Assembly (NCBI GenBank): GCA_910589665.1
Contig: CAJUTR010000001.1
Coordinates: forward strand, 82,966-138,618
Direction: 5' to 3'
From: an uncultured Eubacterium sp.
GTDB taxonomy: Bacteria; Bacillota; Clostridia; Lachnospirales; Lachnospiraceae
Length of the DNA: 55,653 nt
Shown here: one piece after another, positions 43,905-52,156 of the stretch
Layout of the letters: every line of letters begins with the position of its first letter
How positions within the stretch are numbered: position 1 is the stretch's first letter
The notes under the pieces: model-generated
What the model was told of the DNA's origin: nothing
What the model saw: only the letters and a program-made list of their open reading frames with translations
Databases searched by the model: none
Translations under genes and position numbers: made by a program

Positions 43905-44351
43905 ATGGCATGTTTTCGATTTTCGATGCAGAACATATTAAATATGAAGGAAAAGCTGGAAGATCAGGCTAAGAATAAATATGCCCAGGCAAACGCCAGG
44001 CTCCTGCGCGAGCAGGAAAAGCTGGAGATCATTGTGGCGAGGCGGGAAGAGGCCAGAGAGAAACTAAAGCTTGTTCTATATGAAACGTTATCGGTGGCAG
44101 AGATCCGAACGAGGGAAAACGCGGTGGAAGTGCTTAAATTTTATGCGATGCAGCAGCAGCTTGCCGTGAAGCGATGTGAGAAGGAAGTGGAAGTCGCGAG
44201 GGAAGAGCTGAGTGAGGCGATGAAAGAGCGGAAAATTTTTGAAAAGCTGAGAGAAAAAGCGTTTGAGGAGTTTGTGTTCGAAGAGAACCGGAAAGAGCAA
44301 AAAGAAGTGGATGAGCTTATGAGTTATAAACATGGAACGAAGGCTGTGTAA
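43905..44351 (+). CDS. fliJ: Flagellar export protein FliJ
   Basis: This 148-residue, highly charged protein is predicted to be an almost continuous coiled coil, as expected for the FliJ central stalk of the export ATPase. It begins 'MACFRFSMQNILNMKEKLEDQAKNKYAQA', matching FliJ N-termini ('F.F.L..IL..KE..E..A'). GGGAGGT lies seven bases before the ATG. Sequence conservation in this family is low, so position between fliI and ylxF is important evidence. Confidence 0.9.
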   Translation: MACFRFSMQNILNMKEKLEDQAKNKYAQANARLLREQEKLEIIVARREEAREKLKLVLYETLSVAEIRTRENAVEVLKFYAMQQQLAVKRCEKEVEVAREELSEAMKERKIFEKLREKAFEEFVFEENRKEQKEVDELMSYKHGTKAV

Positions 44352-44371
44352 AAGCAGAAAAGAGGGAGAGT

Positions 44372-45127
44372 ATGGCGAGAAAAGATAAGAAGAAAGAAAA
44401 GGACGAAAAGAGAGATATCGCGCAGGAAGAGGGAGCCGGCAGCAAGCTGCTGACGATTTTGATCGTATTTGTCATCGTGATCATCTGGCTTGCCATTTTC
44501 GGCGTTTTGATAAAACTTGATGTAGGCAGGTTTGGCAGTCAGATTTTATATCCTGTCGTAAAAGATATTCCGATCATCAATAAAGTTTTGCCTGAAGTCG
44601 AGGGGGAAGCCCCGACGAACGCTTATACGGATATTGACGAGGCGAATGCGAAGATCCGCGAATTGGAGAGTGCGCTTGCTTCTTTAAAAAGTACGAATTC
44701 GGCAAGCGCTGACGAGGTGGCAGAACTGAAAGCGGAGGTCGCGCGGCTGCAAAAATTTGAGGAGCAGCAGAAAAGCTTTGAGCAGCGCGTGAAAGAATTT
44801 GACGAAGAGGTAGTCTATGCGGACAACGCGCCGGATATTTCTGAATATCAGAAATTTTACGAACAGATCGATCCGGACAATGCAGCAGCTATTTACAAAC
44901 AGGTTGTAGAGGATCTTCAGTACACGGCTAAGATCAAAAAGCAGGCCACGCTGTACAGTAAGATGGAACCGGCGCAGGCTGCGGGAATTTTGGAGACGAT
45001 GGCAGGCGACCTGACGTTAGTGGCCTCGATCATGGATTGCATGACGGAGTCGAAGAGTGCGGAGATACTGGCTAATATGGCGCCAGAGACAGCTGCTCAG
45101 ATCACGACAAAAATGACGGCCAAATAG
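44372..45127 (+). CDS. YlxF/MotE-like flagellar operon membrane protein
   Basis: This 251-residue protein has a charged cytoplasmic N-terminus (1-25), one membrane span (about 28-50, 'LLTILIVFVIVIIWLAIFGVLI') and an external coiled coil (about 88-150). A C-terminal domain resembles the MgtE N-terminal helical repeat ('LYSKMEPAQAAGILETMAGD', 'ESKSAEILANMAPETAAQI'). The same layout is seen in YlxF of Bacillus, also placed between fliJ and fliK, and in MotE-type motility proteins. The precise role is not established; an external chaperone or scaffold of motor assembly is likely. Confidence 0.8.
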   Translation: MARKDKKKEKDEKRDIAQEEGAGSKLLTILIVFVIVIIWLAIFGVLIKLDVGRFGSQILYPVVKDIPIINKVLPEVEGEAPTNAYTDIDEANAKIRELESALASLKSTNSASADEVAELKAEVARLQKFEEQQKSFEQRVKEFDEEVVYADNAPDISEYQKFYEQIDPDNAAAIYKQVVEDLQYTAKIKKQATLYSKMEPAQAAGILETMAGDLTLVASIMDCMTESKSAEILANMAPETAAQITTKMTAK

Positions 45128-45143
45128 GATGGCAAAAAGATGC

Positions 45144-45179
45144 TATATCATTAACATTCCTTTGAATGTTACCGATATA
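45144..45179 (+). promoter_or_regulatory. Stable intercistronic hairpin upstream of fliK
   Basis: A perfect 8-bp stem TAACATTC/GAATGTTA with loop CTTT is extended by TATATC/GATATA across a 2x2 internal loop. It begins 16 bases after the ylxF stop. No T run follows, so it is not a normal terminator. Confidence 0.65.
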
Positions 45180-45225
45180 TATTGCATGGGAAAGTTTGAA
45201 ATATGGACGGTTCCCAGCGAAAATA

Positions 45226-45255
45226 AGACCGATTGAAGTCAGTGACCAACGGTCT
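45226..45255 (+). promoter_or_regulatory. Second hairpin in the ylxF-fliK gap
   Basis: AGACCG (45226-45231) pairs with CGGTCT (45250-45255), with TTG/CAA continuing the stem past a bulged A. It ends only a few bases before the fliK ribosome site (AAGGAGGA), so its stability could modulate fliK translation. Confidence 0.5.
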
Positions 45256-45272
45256 GGAAAGGAGGATACAGG

Positions 45273-46637
45273 ATGAAGACACAGAGTATAGCAAAGAGCA
45301 TGTCTCTCATTCAGGCGAAGACTGCCGGAAAAGCAGCGAAAGCTGGTGACTCGTCCTTTGACAGCTTTATGGTCCGGAATACGACGAAGATGGACGGAAA
45401 GAACAATGATCGGTTTTCGGCAAAGCAGACGGATCAAAAAGTTGGAAGTGCGGCGAAAGATATCAATTCGTCCCGGGATGATTTTAACCAGAATAAGATT
45501 TCACTGAAAAATGACACGAAAGATCAGAATGTCGTGGAGAATGTAGAACTGGACGAAGTTGAGACGAAGGTCGTACAGTTTTTAGGGAATATGTTCGGCC
45601 TGAGTGAAGAAGATGTCGTGGACATTTTGGAGCAGCTCGGTTTGACCCCGATGGATCTCGTGCTTTTTATGGCGCAGGATACAGTGGCGATCCAGCCAGT
45701 CAATGTAGAAAATATCAAGGCGTTTATTATGGAAGTGCATGGCGTGGACGACGCGAGCCTGTTTTTGATGTCGGATCAGATGTCGGGAGAGCTGGGTGAC
45801 ATCATGAAGGGGATCGAGCAGATCCTGTCACAGGAACTTGGGATTGACGTGTCGCAATTATCGCAGGAAGATTCGGTGATCTTACAGAGTTTTGCAGAAA
45901 AACTAGGGCAGATCGTAAACAATCCGGGAGAACAGGCAAAGGAAGCCGTTACGAATACCGAGACAGAGGCAGTGTCCGAAACAGCTGGATCAGGTATTCC
46001 AGATGAGATCCCAGTCGTTGTGGAAATGTCAGAGGATTCAGGTACATCGGATGCGTTGGCGGGAGAGAGCCAGATGTCATCAAGGGGGATGGAAGAAGTT
46101 TCCGCCCGTGAGATTGAAAGTCCGCTCGGAGCGTTTGTAGAACGCTTATCTGAATCGTTTGAAAATGTCAGGCATACCGAGACGGTGAGCCCGCAGACGA
46201 CGATGGCAAACATCGTGGAGCAGGTTGTCAATCATGTCAGGATCCGGGTGCTTCCACAGACGACCAGTATGGAACTTCAGCTCAACCCAGAATCGCTTGG
46301 CAGGGTTAATCTAAATGTGACATCACAGAATGGCATGGCGACAGCGACGCTTACCGTTCAGAACCAGGTGGCAAAAGAAGCGTTAGAGAGCCAGCTCACG
46401 GTGCTCCGGGAAAATCTGGAGAGCCAGGGATTGAAAGTGGATGCTGTAGAGGTAAATGTTTCTGAATTCGGATTTAAACATCCAGAGGACTCAGAACAAG
46501 GCAGATATCCACAAAAGAAGCAGTCGCAGAATAAGAGGTTTCGCTTTGATTCCGTGGAAGATGTCGAAGAGCAGGAATCTGCAGTGACAGCAGCGGAAAG
46601 ACAGGATGGAAATAGTGTAGTTGATTATACGGCGTAA
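45273..46637 (+). CDS. fliK: Flagellar hook-length control protein FliK
   Basis: This 454-residue exported ruler protein has a low-conservation, Ser/Gln/Asp/Glu-rich N-terminal region. Its hook-length control domain lies at about 310-400, with 'VVNHVRIRVLPQTTSMELQLNPESLGRVNLNVTSQNG' and 'LESQLTVLRENLESQGLKVDAVEVNVS'. AAGGAGG precedes the ATG. It follows a 145-base structured gap, unusual for this operon. The last codons ('RQDGNSVVDY') are duplicated in the same frame beyond the stop, before flgD. Confidence 0.92.
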   Translation: MKTQSIAKSMSLIQAKTAGKAAKAGDSSFDSFMVRNTTKMDGKNNDRFSAKQTDQKVGSAAKDINSSRDDFNQNKISLKNDTKDQNVVENVELDEVETKVVQFLGNMFGLSEEDVVDILEQLGLTPMDLVLFMAQDTVAIQPVNVENIKAFIMEVHGVDDASLFLMSDQMSGELGDIMKGIEQILSQELGIDVSQLSQEDSVILQSFAEKLGQIVNNPGEQAKEAVTNTETEAVSETAGSGIPDEIPVVVEMSEDSGTSDALAGESQMSSRGMEEVSAREIESPLGAFVERLSESFENVRHTETVSPQTTMANIVEQVVNHVRIRVLPQTTSMELQLNPESLGRVNLNVTSQNGMATATLTVQNQVAKEALESQLTVLRENLESQGLKVDAVEVNVSEFGFKHPEDSEQGRYPQKKQSQNKRFRFDSVEDVEEQESAVTAAERQDGNSVVDYTA

Positions 46638-46671
46638 TACGGTGTCGGGTATGACACACGTATGGCAGCAT

Positions 46672-46707
46672 GGGGAAGACAGGATAGAAGCCGTGTAGTT
46701 GATTATG
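46672..46707 (+). repeat. Duplicated fliK 3' end between fliK and flgD
   Basis: The segment 46594-46629 (end of fliK) recurs imperfectly at 46672-46707, offset 78 bp (26 codons), with shared blocks GAAGACAGGAT / GAAAGACAGGAT and GTGTAGTTGATTAT. The second copy is in the fliK frame and would read 'GRQDRSRVVDYAG' against 'ERQDGNSVVDYTA'. It lies past the fliK TAA stop, so it is not normally translated as part of FliK. Confidence 0.85.
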
Positions 46708-46733
46708 CTGGATCAAAACAGGAGGTGAGGAAT

Positions 46734-47555
46734 ATGGGTACAGCGCTGGATGGCATTCTTACAAAACTAGATGAGATCACATTTAATCCAGACCGTACGA
46801 ATACAGCCGAAAAACCGAGCCGTACACCGGGAGGAGATCTTGGAAAAGATGAATTCCTGCAATTGCTCGTTTGCCAGATGAAAAATCAGGATCCGTTGGA
46901 ACCGGAGAAAGATACCGATTTCATCGCACAGCTGGCACAGTTCTCCGCACTGGAGCAGATGCAGAACCTGAATGAGACCGTGATGAATTCGCAGGCATTT
47001 AGTCTCGTAGGTAAGTACGTCTTAGTAAATACGACTGGTTCCGACGGGAAAGTAAGTGAAGTGAAAGGTGTCGTTGATTACGTCACGCTCAAAAACGGAG
47101 AAACATATATGTCCGTGAACGGACAGCTTTATTCGATTGATCAACTCGTGGAAGTCAGGGATTCGTTTTATGCGGTTCAGGAATTTCTTCCGACGGCGAA
47201 AAAGACCGAAGCCGTGTATGACAAATCGGATAAGAAGCCGGTTGTGGTGGAGATTGATCTCGGAAAGGGATCTTATGCGGCGAACAGCGTAGCGGTTGTC
47301 ATCAATGGCGAATATGTCAAGTCGGAGTACTTGAAATATGAAGACGGTAAGCTTTCGATCTTGCCAGGTGCGCTCGATGAGTTGGAACCGGGCGACTATC
47401 AGGTAGGACTCTATTTTGATGATCCGTACAATACATCGGTTACCGATAAAGTAACCATAAAGGTCACGGAAAACGGCACAGGGGACGATTCCGATAGTGA
47501 AGGCGAAGGCGAAAATGAAGGTGAAGGCTCAGGCGAAGGTGACAGTTCGCAGTAG
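46734..47555 (+). CDS. flgD: Flagellar hook assembly scaffold FlgD
   Basis: This 273-residue hook-cap protein has the diagnostic 'LGKDEFLQLLVCQMKNQDPLEPEKDTDFIAQLAQFSALEQMQNLNE' near residue 35. A hook-cap beta domain (about 95-245) follows, then an unusual ~25-residue acidic Gly/Glu/Ser/Asp tail. The start at 46734 has GGAGGTGAGG close upstream; the frame is open further upstream only because of the fliK-end duplication. Confidence 0.94.
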   Translation: MGTALDGILTKLDEITFNPDRTNTAEKPSRTPGGDLGKDEFLQLLVCQMKNQDPLEPEKDTDFIAQLAQFSALEQMQNLNETVMNSQAFSLVGKYVLVNTTGSDGKVSEVKGVVDYVTLKNGETYMSVNGQLYSIDQLVEVRDSFYAVQEFLPTAKKTEAVYDKSDKKPVVVEIDLGKGSYAANSVAVVINGEYVKSEYLKYEDGKLSILPGALDELEPGDYQVGLYFDDPYNTSVTDKVTIKVTENGTGDDSDSEGEGENEGEGSGEGDSSQ

Positions 47556-47578
47556 ACGGTCAGGAGGTGGACAAAGGA

Positions 47579-47965
47579 ATGAATATTACAAATAATAACT
47601 TTGCGTCCATCGATGAAATGCGCCAAAAACTGGCGAATGGTTCCGCTGGTAAAAAAGCGGATACGAAACAAAGTGATTCTGGGAAATCGTTTGACAGGGT
47701 ACTGATCGATACGGCAGACGAGGTGAAATTTTCCAAACATGCTGTAAAACGATTGGAGATGCGTAATATTTCAATTTCAGACGAGCAGAAAGCGAGACTG
47801 GAAGACGCGGCGGATCAGGCGGTGGAAAAAGGAATGACAGAATCCCTTGTGATGGTTGACGATCTGGCGTTTATTCTCAATGTCAGGAACAAAACCATTG
47901 TGACGGCCGTAAATGATACGGCAAATGCAGTTTTTACCAATATCGATGGAGCGATAATCAACTAA
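47579..47965 (+). CDS. TIGR02530-type flagellar operon protein
   Basis: This 128-residue protein has the family's conserved core 'FSKHAVKRLEMRNISISDEQKARLEDAADQAVEKG' followed by 'VMVDDLAFILNVRNKTIVTAV'. It is regularly found between flgD and flgE in Firmicutes, and its molecular role is not defined. AGGAGGT lies ten bases before the ATG at 47579; a GTG at 47567 inside that site is not used. Confidence 0.88.
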   Translation: MNITNNNFASIDEMRQKLANGSAGKKADTKQSDSGKSFDRVLIDTADEVKFSKHAVKRLEMRNISISDEQKARLEDAADQAVEKGMTESLVMVDDLAFILNVRNKTIVTAVNDTANAVFTNIDGAIIN

Positions 47966-47989
47966 AATTGCAATCAGAACTTTTGTTGA

Positions 47990-48017
47990 ACATGCTGGCC
48001 CTTGACAGGAAGCATGT
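47990..48017 (+). promoter_or_regulatory. Weak hairpin upstream of flgE
   Basis: ACATGCT (47990-47996) and AGCATGT (48011-48017) form a perfect 7-bp inverted repeat with a 14-base loop, in the 107-base gap before flgE. No T run follows. A TTGACA at 48002 lies in the loop but has no matching -10 box. Confidence 0.35.
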
Positions 48018-48072
48018 AAGTCTTTGAATGCTTGAGAAGGCTTAGTAAAAAGAAATTTGGAGGGTGATCATT

Positions 48073-49527
48073 ATGATGAGATCATTGTGGTCTGGTGTGT
48101 CGGGTCTGAAAGTACACCAGACGAAGATGGACGTATTAGGTAATAACATTGCAAATGTAAATACAATTGGATTCCGCGGGAGTACAACGAACTTCACGGA
48201 CGTATTCTACCAGACGACACAGGGTGCCACCGGGCCGAATGCCAACACGGGTACGGCAGGCCGGAATGCGATGCAGATCGGACTTGGTGCCAATGTAGCG
48301 TCGATCAGTGTGGATCTCAGCGGAAATGGTGCGACAAACCGTACCGACCGTGGAATGGATCTCATGATCAATGGAGATGCGTTCTTTGTCGTGAGAAGCA
48401 ACGGCACTACATGTTTCACAAAAGCCGGCGCGCTTGATATTGATGCGGACGGAATTCTTTACTGTACGACGAACGGGGCGACGGTTCTCGGATGGGGCGT
48501 CGATGAAAACGGCGAAATCCGGAAAGATATCGTCGATTCCCTGAAACTGATGTCGCCGGAAAACCAGTCAGCTCCGCCATCGCCGACGAGAAATGTAACA
48601 CTTTCGGGAAATCTCGATGCAAAGGATAAGCAAGTAGCATACAGCGTGGACGGAGAAGGGTTCCCGATTTCGATTCAGTTTTTTGATAATGTCGGAAATA
48701 AATATACTGCCAAATTAAAGGTGATGCTGGCGGATGATAAGACTGATAGCCAGTTCAGTGTGGCGCTCACGGATATTTTGGATGCGAATGGATCAATCCT
48801 GAAGTATGCAGACAAGGACGAGAGTGGTAATCCTATATATAAATCGACAGAACAGCATGTGACGTTCGCAGGTCAGGATCTGTCAGAGTATACGTGTGAT
48901 GCTGATGGAACACTTCATTTCCCGAACAGTGAGGCTCTTCTCACGTTTAACGGATCAACAGGTGAGTTTGTCAGTGTGACAGGTGACGTGCCAGGTATCC
49001 TGAACCTCTCATTAAACGCCGGAGGTGCTGAAGGTGGTGAAGGTAATCCGTTCCCGGTCGGCGGTGTTGATATTGACTTTTCAGGATTGACGAAATACGC
49101 GGGGAGCGGTGCGTGTAGTGTCGATCCGAAACGAGGAGACCGGAATGGTTATAATGCCGGAAATGCGGCTGGCCAGCTTAACGGCTTTTCGATCGGAACA
49201 GACGGTAAGATTTATGCCGTTTATGACAACGGAGACAATAAACTGCTCGGACAGATCGCAGTAGCGTCGTTTCCGAACCCGTCTGGTTTGGAGGCGATGG
49301 GAAATAGTCTGTTTGCTGCTACGCTCAATTCCGGTGAATTTGATGGGGTTGGTAAGGATATTACAGAAATCGGCAGTTTTTCCGTCGGCGCATTGGAGAT
49401 GTCCAATGTGGATCTCGCGACGGAGTTTACAAATATGATCACGACACAGCGTGGATTCCAGGCGAATTCAAGAACGATTACGACGTCGGATACGCTTTTG
49501 GAGGAACTGATCAATCTGAAACGATAA
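48073..49527 (+). CDS. flgE: Flagellar hook protein FlgE
   Basis: This 484-residue protein has the N-terminal 'SLWSGVSGLKVHQTKMDVLGNNIANVNTIGFRGS' and C-terminal 'SNVDLATEFTNMITTQRGFQANSRTITTSDTLLEELINLKR', both diagnostic for hook proteins. The central domains (about 90-380) are variable, with an Asp/Gly-rich stretch. GGAGGGTGATCATT precedes ATG 48073; the next ATG at 48076 is possible. It is the last gene before an intrinsic terminator, so it closes the first flagellar transcript segment. Confidence 0.96.
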   Translation: MMRSLWSGVSGLKVHQTKMDVLGNNIANVNTIGFRGSTTNFTDVFYQTTQGATGPNANTGTAGRNAMQIGLGANVASISVDLSGNGATNRTDRGMDLMINGDAFFVVRSNGTTCFTKAGALDIDADGILYCTTNGATVLGWGVDENGEIRKDIVDSLKLMSPENQSAPPSPTRNVTLSGNLDAKDKQVAYSVDGEGFPISIQFFDNVGNKYTAKLKVMLADDKTDSQFSVALTDILDANGSILKYADKDESGNPIYKSTEQHVTFAGQDLSEYTCDADGTLHFPNSEALLTFNGSTGEFVSVTGDVPGILNLSLNAGGAEGGEGNPFPVGGVDIDFSGLTKYAGSGACSVDPKRGDRNGYNAGNAAGQLNGFSIGTDGKIYAVYDNGDNKLLGQIAVASFPNPSGLEAMGNSLFAATLNSGEFDGVGKDITEIGSFSVGALEMSNVDLATEFTNMITTQRGFQANSRTITTSDTLLEELINLKR

Positions 49528-49550
49528 TGTACGTTAGCGTGATTAAATTG

Positions 49551-49582
49551 AAAAAAGGGAAACAAAAGGTTTCCCTTTTTTT
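49551..49582 (+). terminator. Intrinsic terminator after flgE
   Basis: AAAAAAGGGAAAC (49551-49563) pairs with GTTTCCCTTTTTT (49569-49581), with a 5-base loop and a run of seven T at the end. It lies inside the flagellar gene series, 24 bases after the flgE stop. Confidence 0.9.
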
Positions 49583-49590
49583 GTGTTTTA

Positions 49591-49599
49591 TGTTATAAT
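49591..49599 (+). promoter_or_regulatory. Extended -10 promoter for flbD-motAB-fliLM
   Basis: TGTTATAAT fits the extended -10 form TGnTATAAT, directly after the flgE terminator. A -35 box at the expected distance would fall in the terminator's right arm (TTTCCC) and is poor, which the extended -10 could offset. The start site would be about 60 bases before flbD. Confidence 0.7.
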
Positions 49600-49667
49600 G
49601 GAAATGCGCGGGATTAATTCAGACACTCGCATGGATGCGGTGATTTGCGCGGGAAGGAGAGGACGTT

Positions 49668-49856
49668 ATGATTGACATCACGAGGATGAATGGGAAACCG
49701 TTTACCTTGAATTCCGATTTGATCGAGACGGTTGAGGAGTCTCCGGATACTGTTGTCACACTTACGACGGGGAAAAAAATAATTGTAAAAGAGAGTAGAC
49801 AAGAGATAAAAAATTTAGTAAAATCATATCGGAGAGAAATTTTCCAAAACATATAG
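49668..49856 (+). CDS. flbD: FlbD/SwrD family flagellar protein
   Basis: This 62-residue protein begins 'MIDITRMNGKPFTLNSDLIETVEESPDTVVTLTTGKK', matching the small FlbD family called SwrD (YlzI) in Bacillus, where it supports flagellar motor power. It sits directly before motA, as in other clostridia. The ATG is preceded by GGAGAGG. Not to be confused with the Caulobacter response regulator of the same name. Confidence 0.92.
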   Translation: MIDITRMNGKPFTLNSDLIETVEESPDTVVTLTTGKKIIVKESRQEIKNLVKSYRREIFQNI

Positions 49857-49885
49857 ACAAAAAAAGATTAAGGTGGTGTATTTTC

Positions 49886-50704
49886 TTGGATTTAGCATCA
49901 ATTATAGGATTGGTTGGTTGTGCGGCAGCCGTGGTTTACGGTATCGTATCCGGGGATCAAGGTGTTGCGGCGTTGAATAACTTCTGGGATTTGTCGTCGT
50001 TCCTTATTACGGTACTGGGGTCGGTATTCTGTATGCTGACGATGGCAGACAGTATACCGGGACTGATCGCTTCCCTGAAATCGTTCGGACTCATTATGAA
50101 AACGCCGGAGAGTAATGAGGGAGAGGTCATACATACCATTATTGACTTGGCGAATGTCGCAAGAAAAGAAGGACTTCTTCAGTTGGAAGAAGCGGCATCC
50201 GACATTGACGACGAATTTTTGAAGAAGGGTATCATGCTCATTGTAGATGGTACCGACCAGGAACTTGTCACAAGCATTCTTGAGACGGATTTGAGTTGTG
50301 TGGAGCGAAGGCATAACAAGGTTATCAGTTTCTGGGACGGACTGGCTGCGATGGGACCTGCCTGGGGAATGATCGGTACGCTGATCGGATTGATCAACAT
50401 GCTTAAGCTTTTGGACGATCCGAGTTCGATCGGACCGAACATGGCGGTGGCGTTGATCACGACATTGTACGGTTCCTTGCTGGCGAACTGGATCAGTATT
50501 CCGATCGCGTCGAAGCTCCGGGCGATCAATGCGACGGAAATCATGACGAAAGAGGTTATCTGTGAGGGGATCCTGTCAATCCAGGCAGGAGAGAACCCGA
50601 GAGTGATCGAGGAGAAGCTGAAATCATTCCTGGCACCAAAACTCCGCGAAGAGGCGTTGAGCGGCAGTGATGACGGCGGTGCTGGTCAAGGTGGTGAGGG
50701 ATAA
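49886..50704 (+). CDS. motA: Flagellar motor stator protein MotA
   Basis: This 272-residue membrane protein has four spans and the conserved 'LAAMGPAWGMIGTLIGLINML' region, whose Pro lies near the proton path. The cytoplasmic loop between spans 2 and 3 carries charged residues for FliG contact. The start is TTG at 49886 with GGTGGTG seven bases upstream; it gives '(M)DLASIIGLVGCAAAVVYGI', the normal first span. The end overlaps motB by one base (TAATG). Confidence 0.95.
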   Translation: MDLASIIGLVGCAAAVVYGIVSGDQGVAALNNFWDLSSFLITVLGSVFCMLTMADSIPGLIASLKSFGLIMKTPESNEGEVIHTIIDLANVARKEGLLQLEEAASDIDDEFLKKGIMLIVDGTDQELVTSILETDLSCVERRHNKVISFWDGLAAMGPAWGMIGTLIGLINMLKLLDDPSSIGPNMAVALITTLYGSLLANWISIPIASKLRAINATEIMTKEVICEGILSIQAGENPRVIEEKLKSFLAPKLREEALSGSDDGGAGQGGEG

Positions 50705-51528
50705 TGGCGAGGAAAAAACGAGAAGAACCTAAATCCATCGAAGGCGGATGGATCAATACGTTTGCCGATCTGATGAATTTGCTGCTTTGCTTTTTCGTTC
50801 TCCTGTTTTCCATGTCAACGGTAGATGCGGATAAGTATGAACAGATCGTCGCATCGTTTTCCGAGAAGATCAATATTTTTGACGGCGGGGGAGATGCGGT
50901 AGGAGAAGGTGCTTTTGTATCCAGCGGCACGAGCCAGAAGGTTTCGGTGGAGCAGTACTTCAATGAATTTGAAAACAGTGGAGAGAAAACAACCGCAGAT
51001 CAGGATACGTCGCAAAAGTCGGATAAGGATAAATTTGAAGATGAGATACTGGCAGCGTTAAAGCAAAAAACGGAAACGTTATACGATGAAGTGTCTGGGC
51101 TTGCGTCGAACAAAAAGATAGAGGACGTGATCAATATCAACATGGATGAGGAGTTCCAATACGTCCGGATTTCCATGAATGGAGCGATTTTGTTTGATTC
51201 CGGATCGGATGAGATCAAACGCTCAGCGCTTGACATCCTGAGTAAAGTCGGTGACATTTTAAAAATTTATGATGCGCATCAGATAAAGATAGAAGGCCAT
51301 ACGGATAACGTTCCGATATCCAGCGGGAAATTTGAGGATAATATGTGGCTTTCGACCGCGAGGGCGACGCGAGTCTGGCAGTATTTCGTGAACGAAAAGA
51401 AACTAGAGCCAAAGACGCTCGAGGCCGCGGGTAAAAGTAAATACGATCCGGTGGCGGATAACAAAACGGAAGAAGGACGTGCGAAAAACCGCCGCGTGGA
51501 AATAAAGATCTATACAGAGAATGATTAG
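50704..51528 (+). CDS. motB: Flagellar motor stator protein MotB
   Basis: This 274-residue protein has one N-terminal span ('WINTFADLMNLLLCFFVLLFSMS') in which Asp22 matches the essential proton-binding residue. A plug/linker region (about 55-130) and an OmpA-like peptidoglycan-binding domain (about 150-270, 'IEGHTDNVPISSGKFEDNMWLS', 'RAKNRRVEIKI') follow. Whether it uses protons or sodium cannot be told with certainty from this sequence. Confidence 0.96.
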   Translation: MARKKREEPKSIEGGWINTFADLMNLLLCFFVLLFSMSTVDADKYEQIVASFSEKINIFDGGGDAVGEGAFVSSGTSQKVSVEQYFNEFENSGEKTTADQDTSQKSDKDKFEDEILAALKQKTETLYDEVSGLASNKKIEDVININMDEEFQYVRISMNGAILFDSGSDEIKRSALDILSKVGDILKIYDAHQIKIEGHTDNVPISSGKFEDNMWLSTARATRVWQYFVNEKKLEPKTLEAAGKSKYDPVADNKTEEGRAKNRRVEIKIYTEND

Positions 51529-51537
51529 GAGGCTGTT

Positions 51538-52044
51538 ATGAAAAAGAATATACTGACGATTGTGATCATGGCATCTACGGTGCTTAATCTGGTACTTACG
51601 ATTATTATGGTTTTTTCTATTGTTCCGGCTATGAACAAGACGAATAAGCTGGTGGATAAAGTGGCATCGGTGATTGATCTGGAGCTGGAGAAAGAAGAAG
51701 ACAAGAATTACGACGTAAAAGATCTGGAACCGTTTGACATCCCTTTTGAGAACAAACAGACGATCAACTTAAAGCAAGGTGGTGACGGGGAGTCTCATTA
51801 TGTCATTCTCGAAGGAATATCGGTTTCCTTTAATAAAGAAGCGGATGATTACAGTGACGTTTCAGAATCGGTAAAAGCGGCTTCGGTGTATGTCGTGGAT
51901 TGCGTGAAGGAAGCGATTTCCGAGCAGACGATCCAGACGTTGAATGAAAATACGGTGAAAGAACTGGCGCTTGCGAAGATACAGGAGTTTTATGATTCGA
52001 AATGTGTTGTGCGTATTTCCCTGTTAGGGTATATGTTCCAATAA
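51538..52044 (+). CDS. fliL: Flagellar basal body-associated protein FliL
   Basis: This 168-residue single-span protein ('ILTIVIMASTVLNLVLTIIMVFSIVP') has an external C-terminal domain ending 'VKELALAKIQEFYDSKCVVRISLLGYMFQ', as in FliL ('..IL..Y.....V..V.F..F..Q'). It surrounds the stator in known systems. Placement between motB and fliM agrees. AGGAGGCTGTT precedes the ATG. Confidence 0.88.
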   Translation: MKKNILTIVIMASTVLNLVLTIIMVFSIVPAMNKTNKLVDKVASVIDLELEKEEDKNYDVKDLEPFDIPFENKQTINLKQGGDGESHYVILEGISVSFNKEADDYSDVSESVKAASVYVVDCVKEAISEQTIQTLNENTVKELALAKIQEFYDSKCVVRISLLGYMFQ

Positions 52045-52063
52045 TATTTTTTGAAGAAAATAC

Positions 52064-52092
52064 TTTATCTTAGAATGGATTTATGGTATAAT
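52064..52092 (+). promoter_or_regulatory. Promoter upstream of fliM
   Basis: TTTATC (52064-52069), 17 bases, consensus TATAAT (52087-52092) preceded by TGG, giving an extended -10 (TGGTATAAT). It is in the 112-base gap between fliL and fliM, about 65 bases before the fliM start. It suggests an internal promoter for the switch/export genes. Confidence 0.68.
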
Positions 52093-52156
52093 ACAAAACG
52101 TGGTGTCATGTTACTTGAGGACATCCCGTAATCTGTGATACAGTGAGGTGAAAAGA

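Noticed and set aside
45128..45272. Possible cyclic-di-GMP riboswitch before fliK
   Set aside because: The conserved core sequence of the known riboswitch class was not found; only simple hairpins are visible.
48002..48030. TTGACA before flgE as a promoter
   Set aside because: There is no -10 match at 16-18 bases, and the sequence lies in a hairpin loop.
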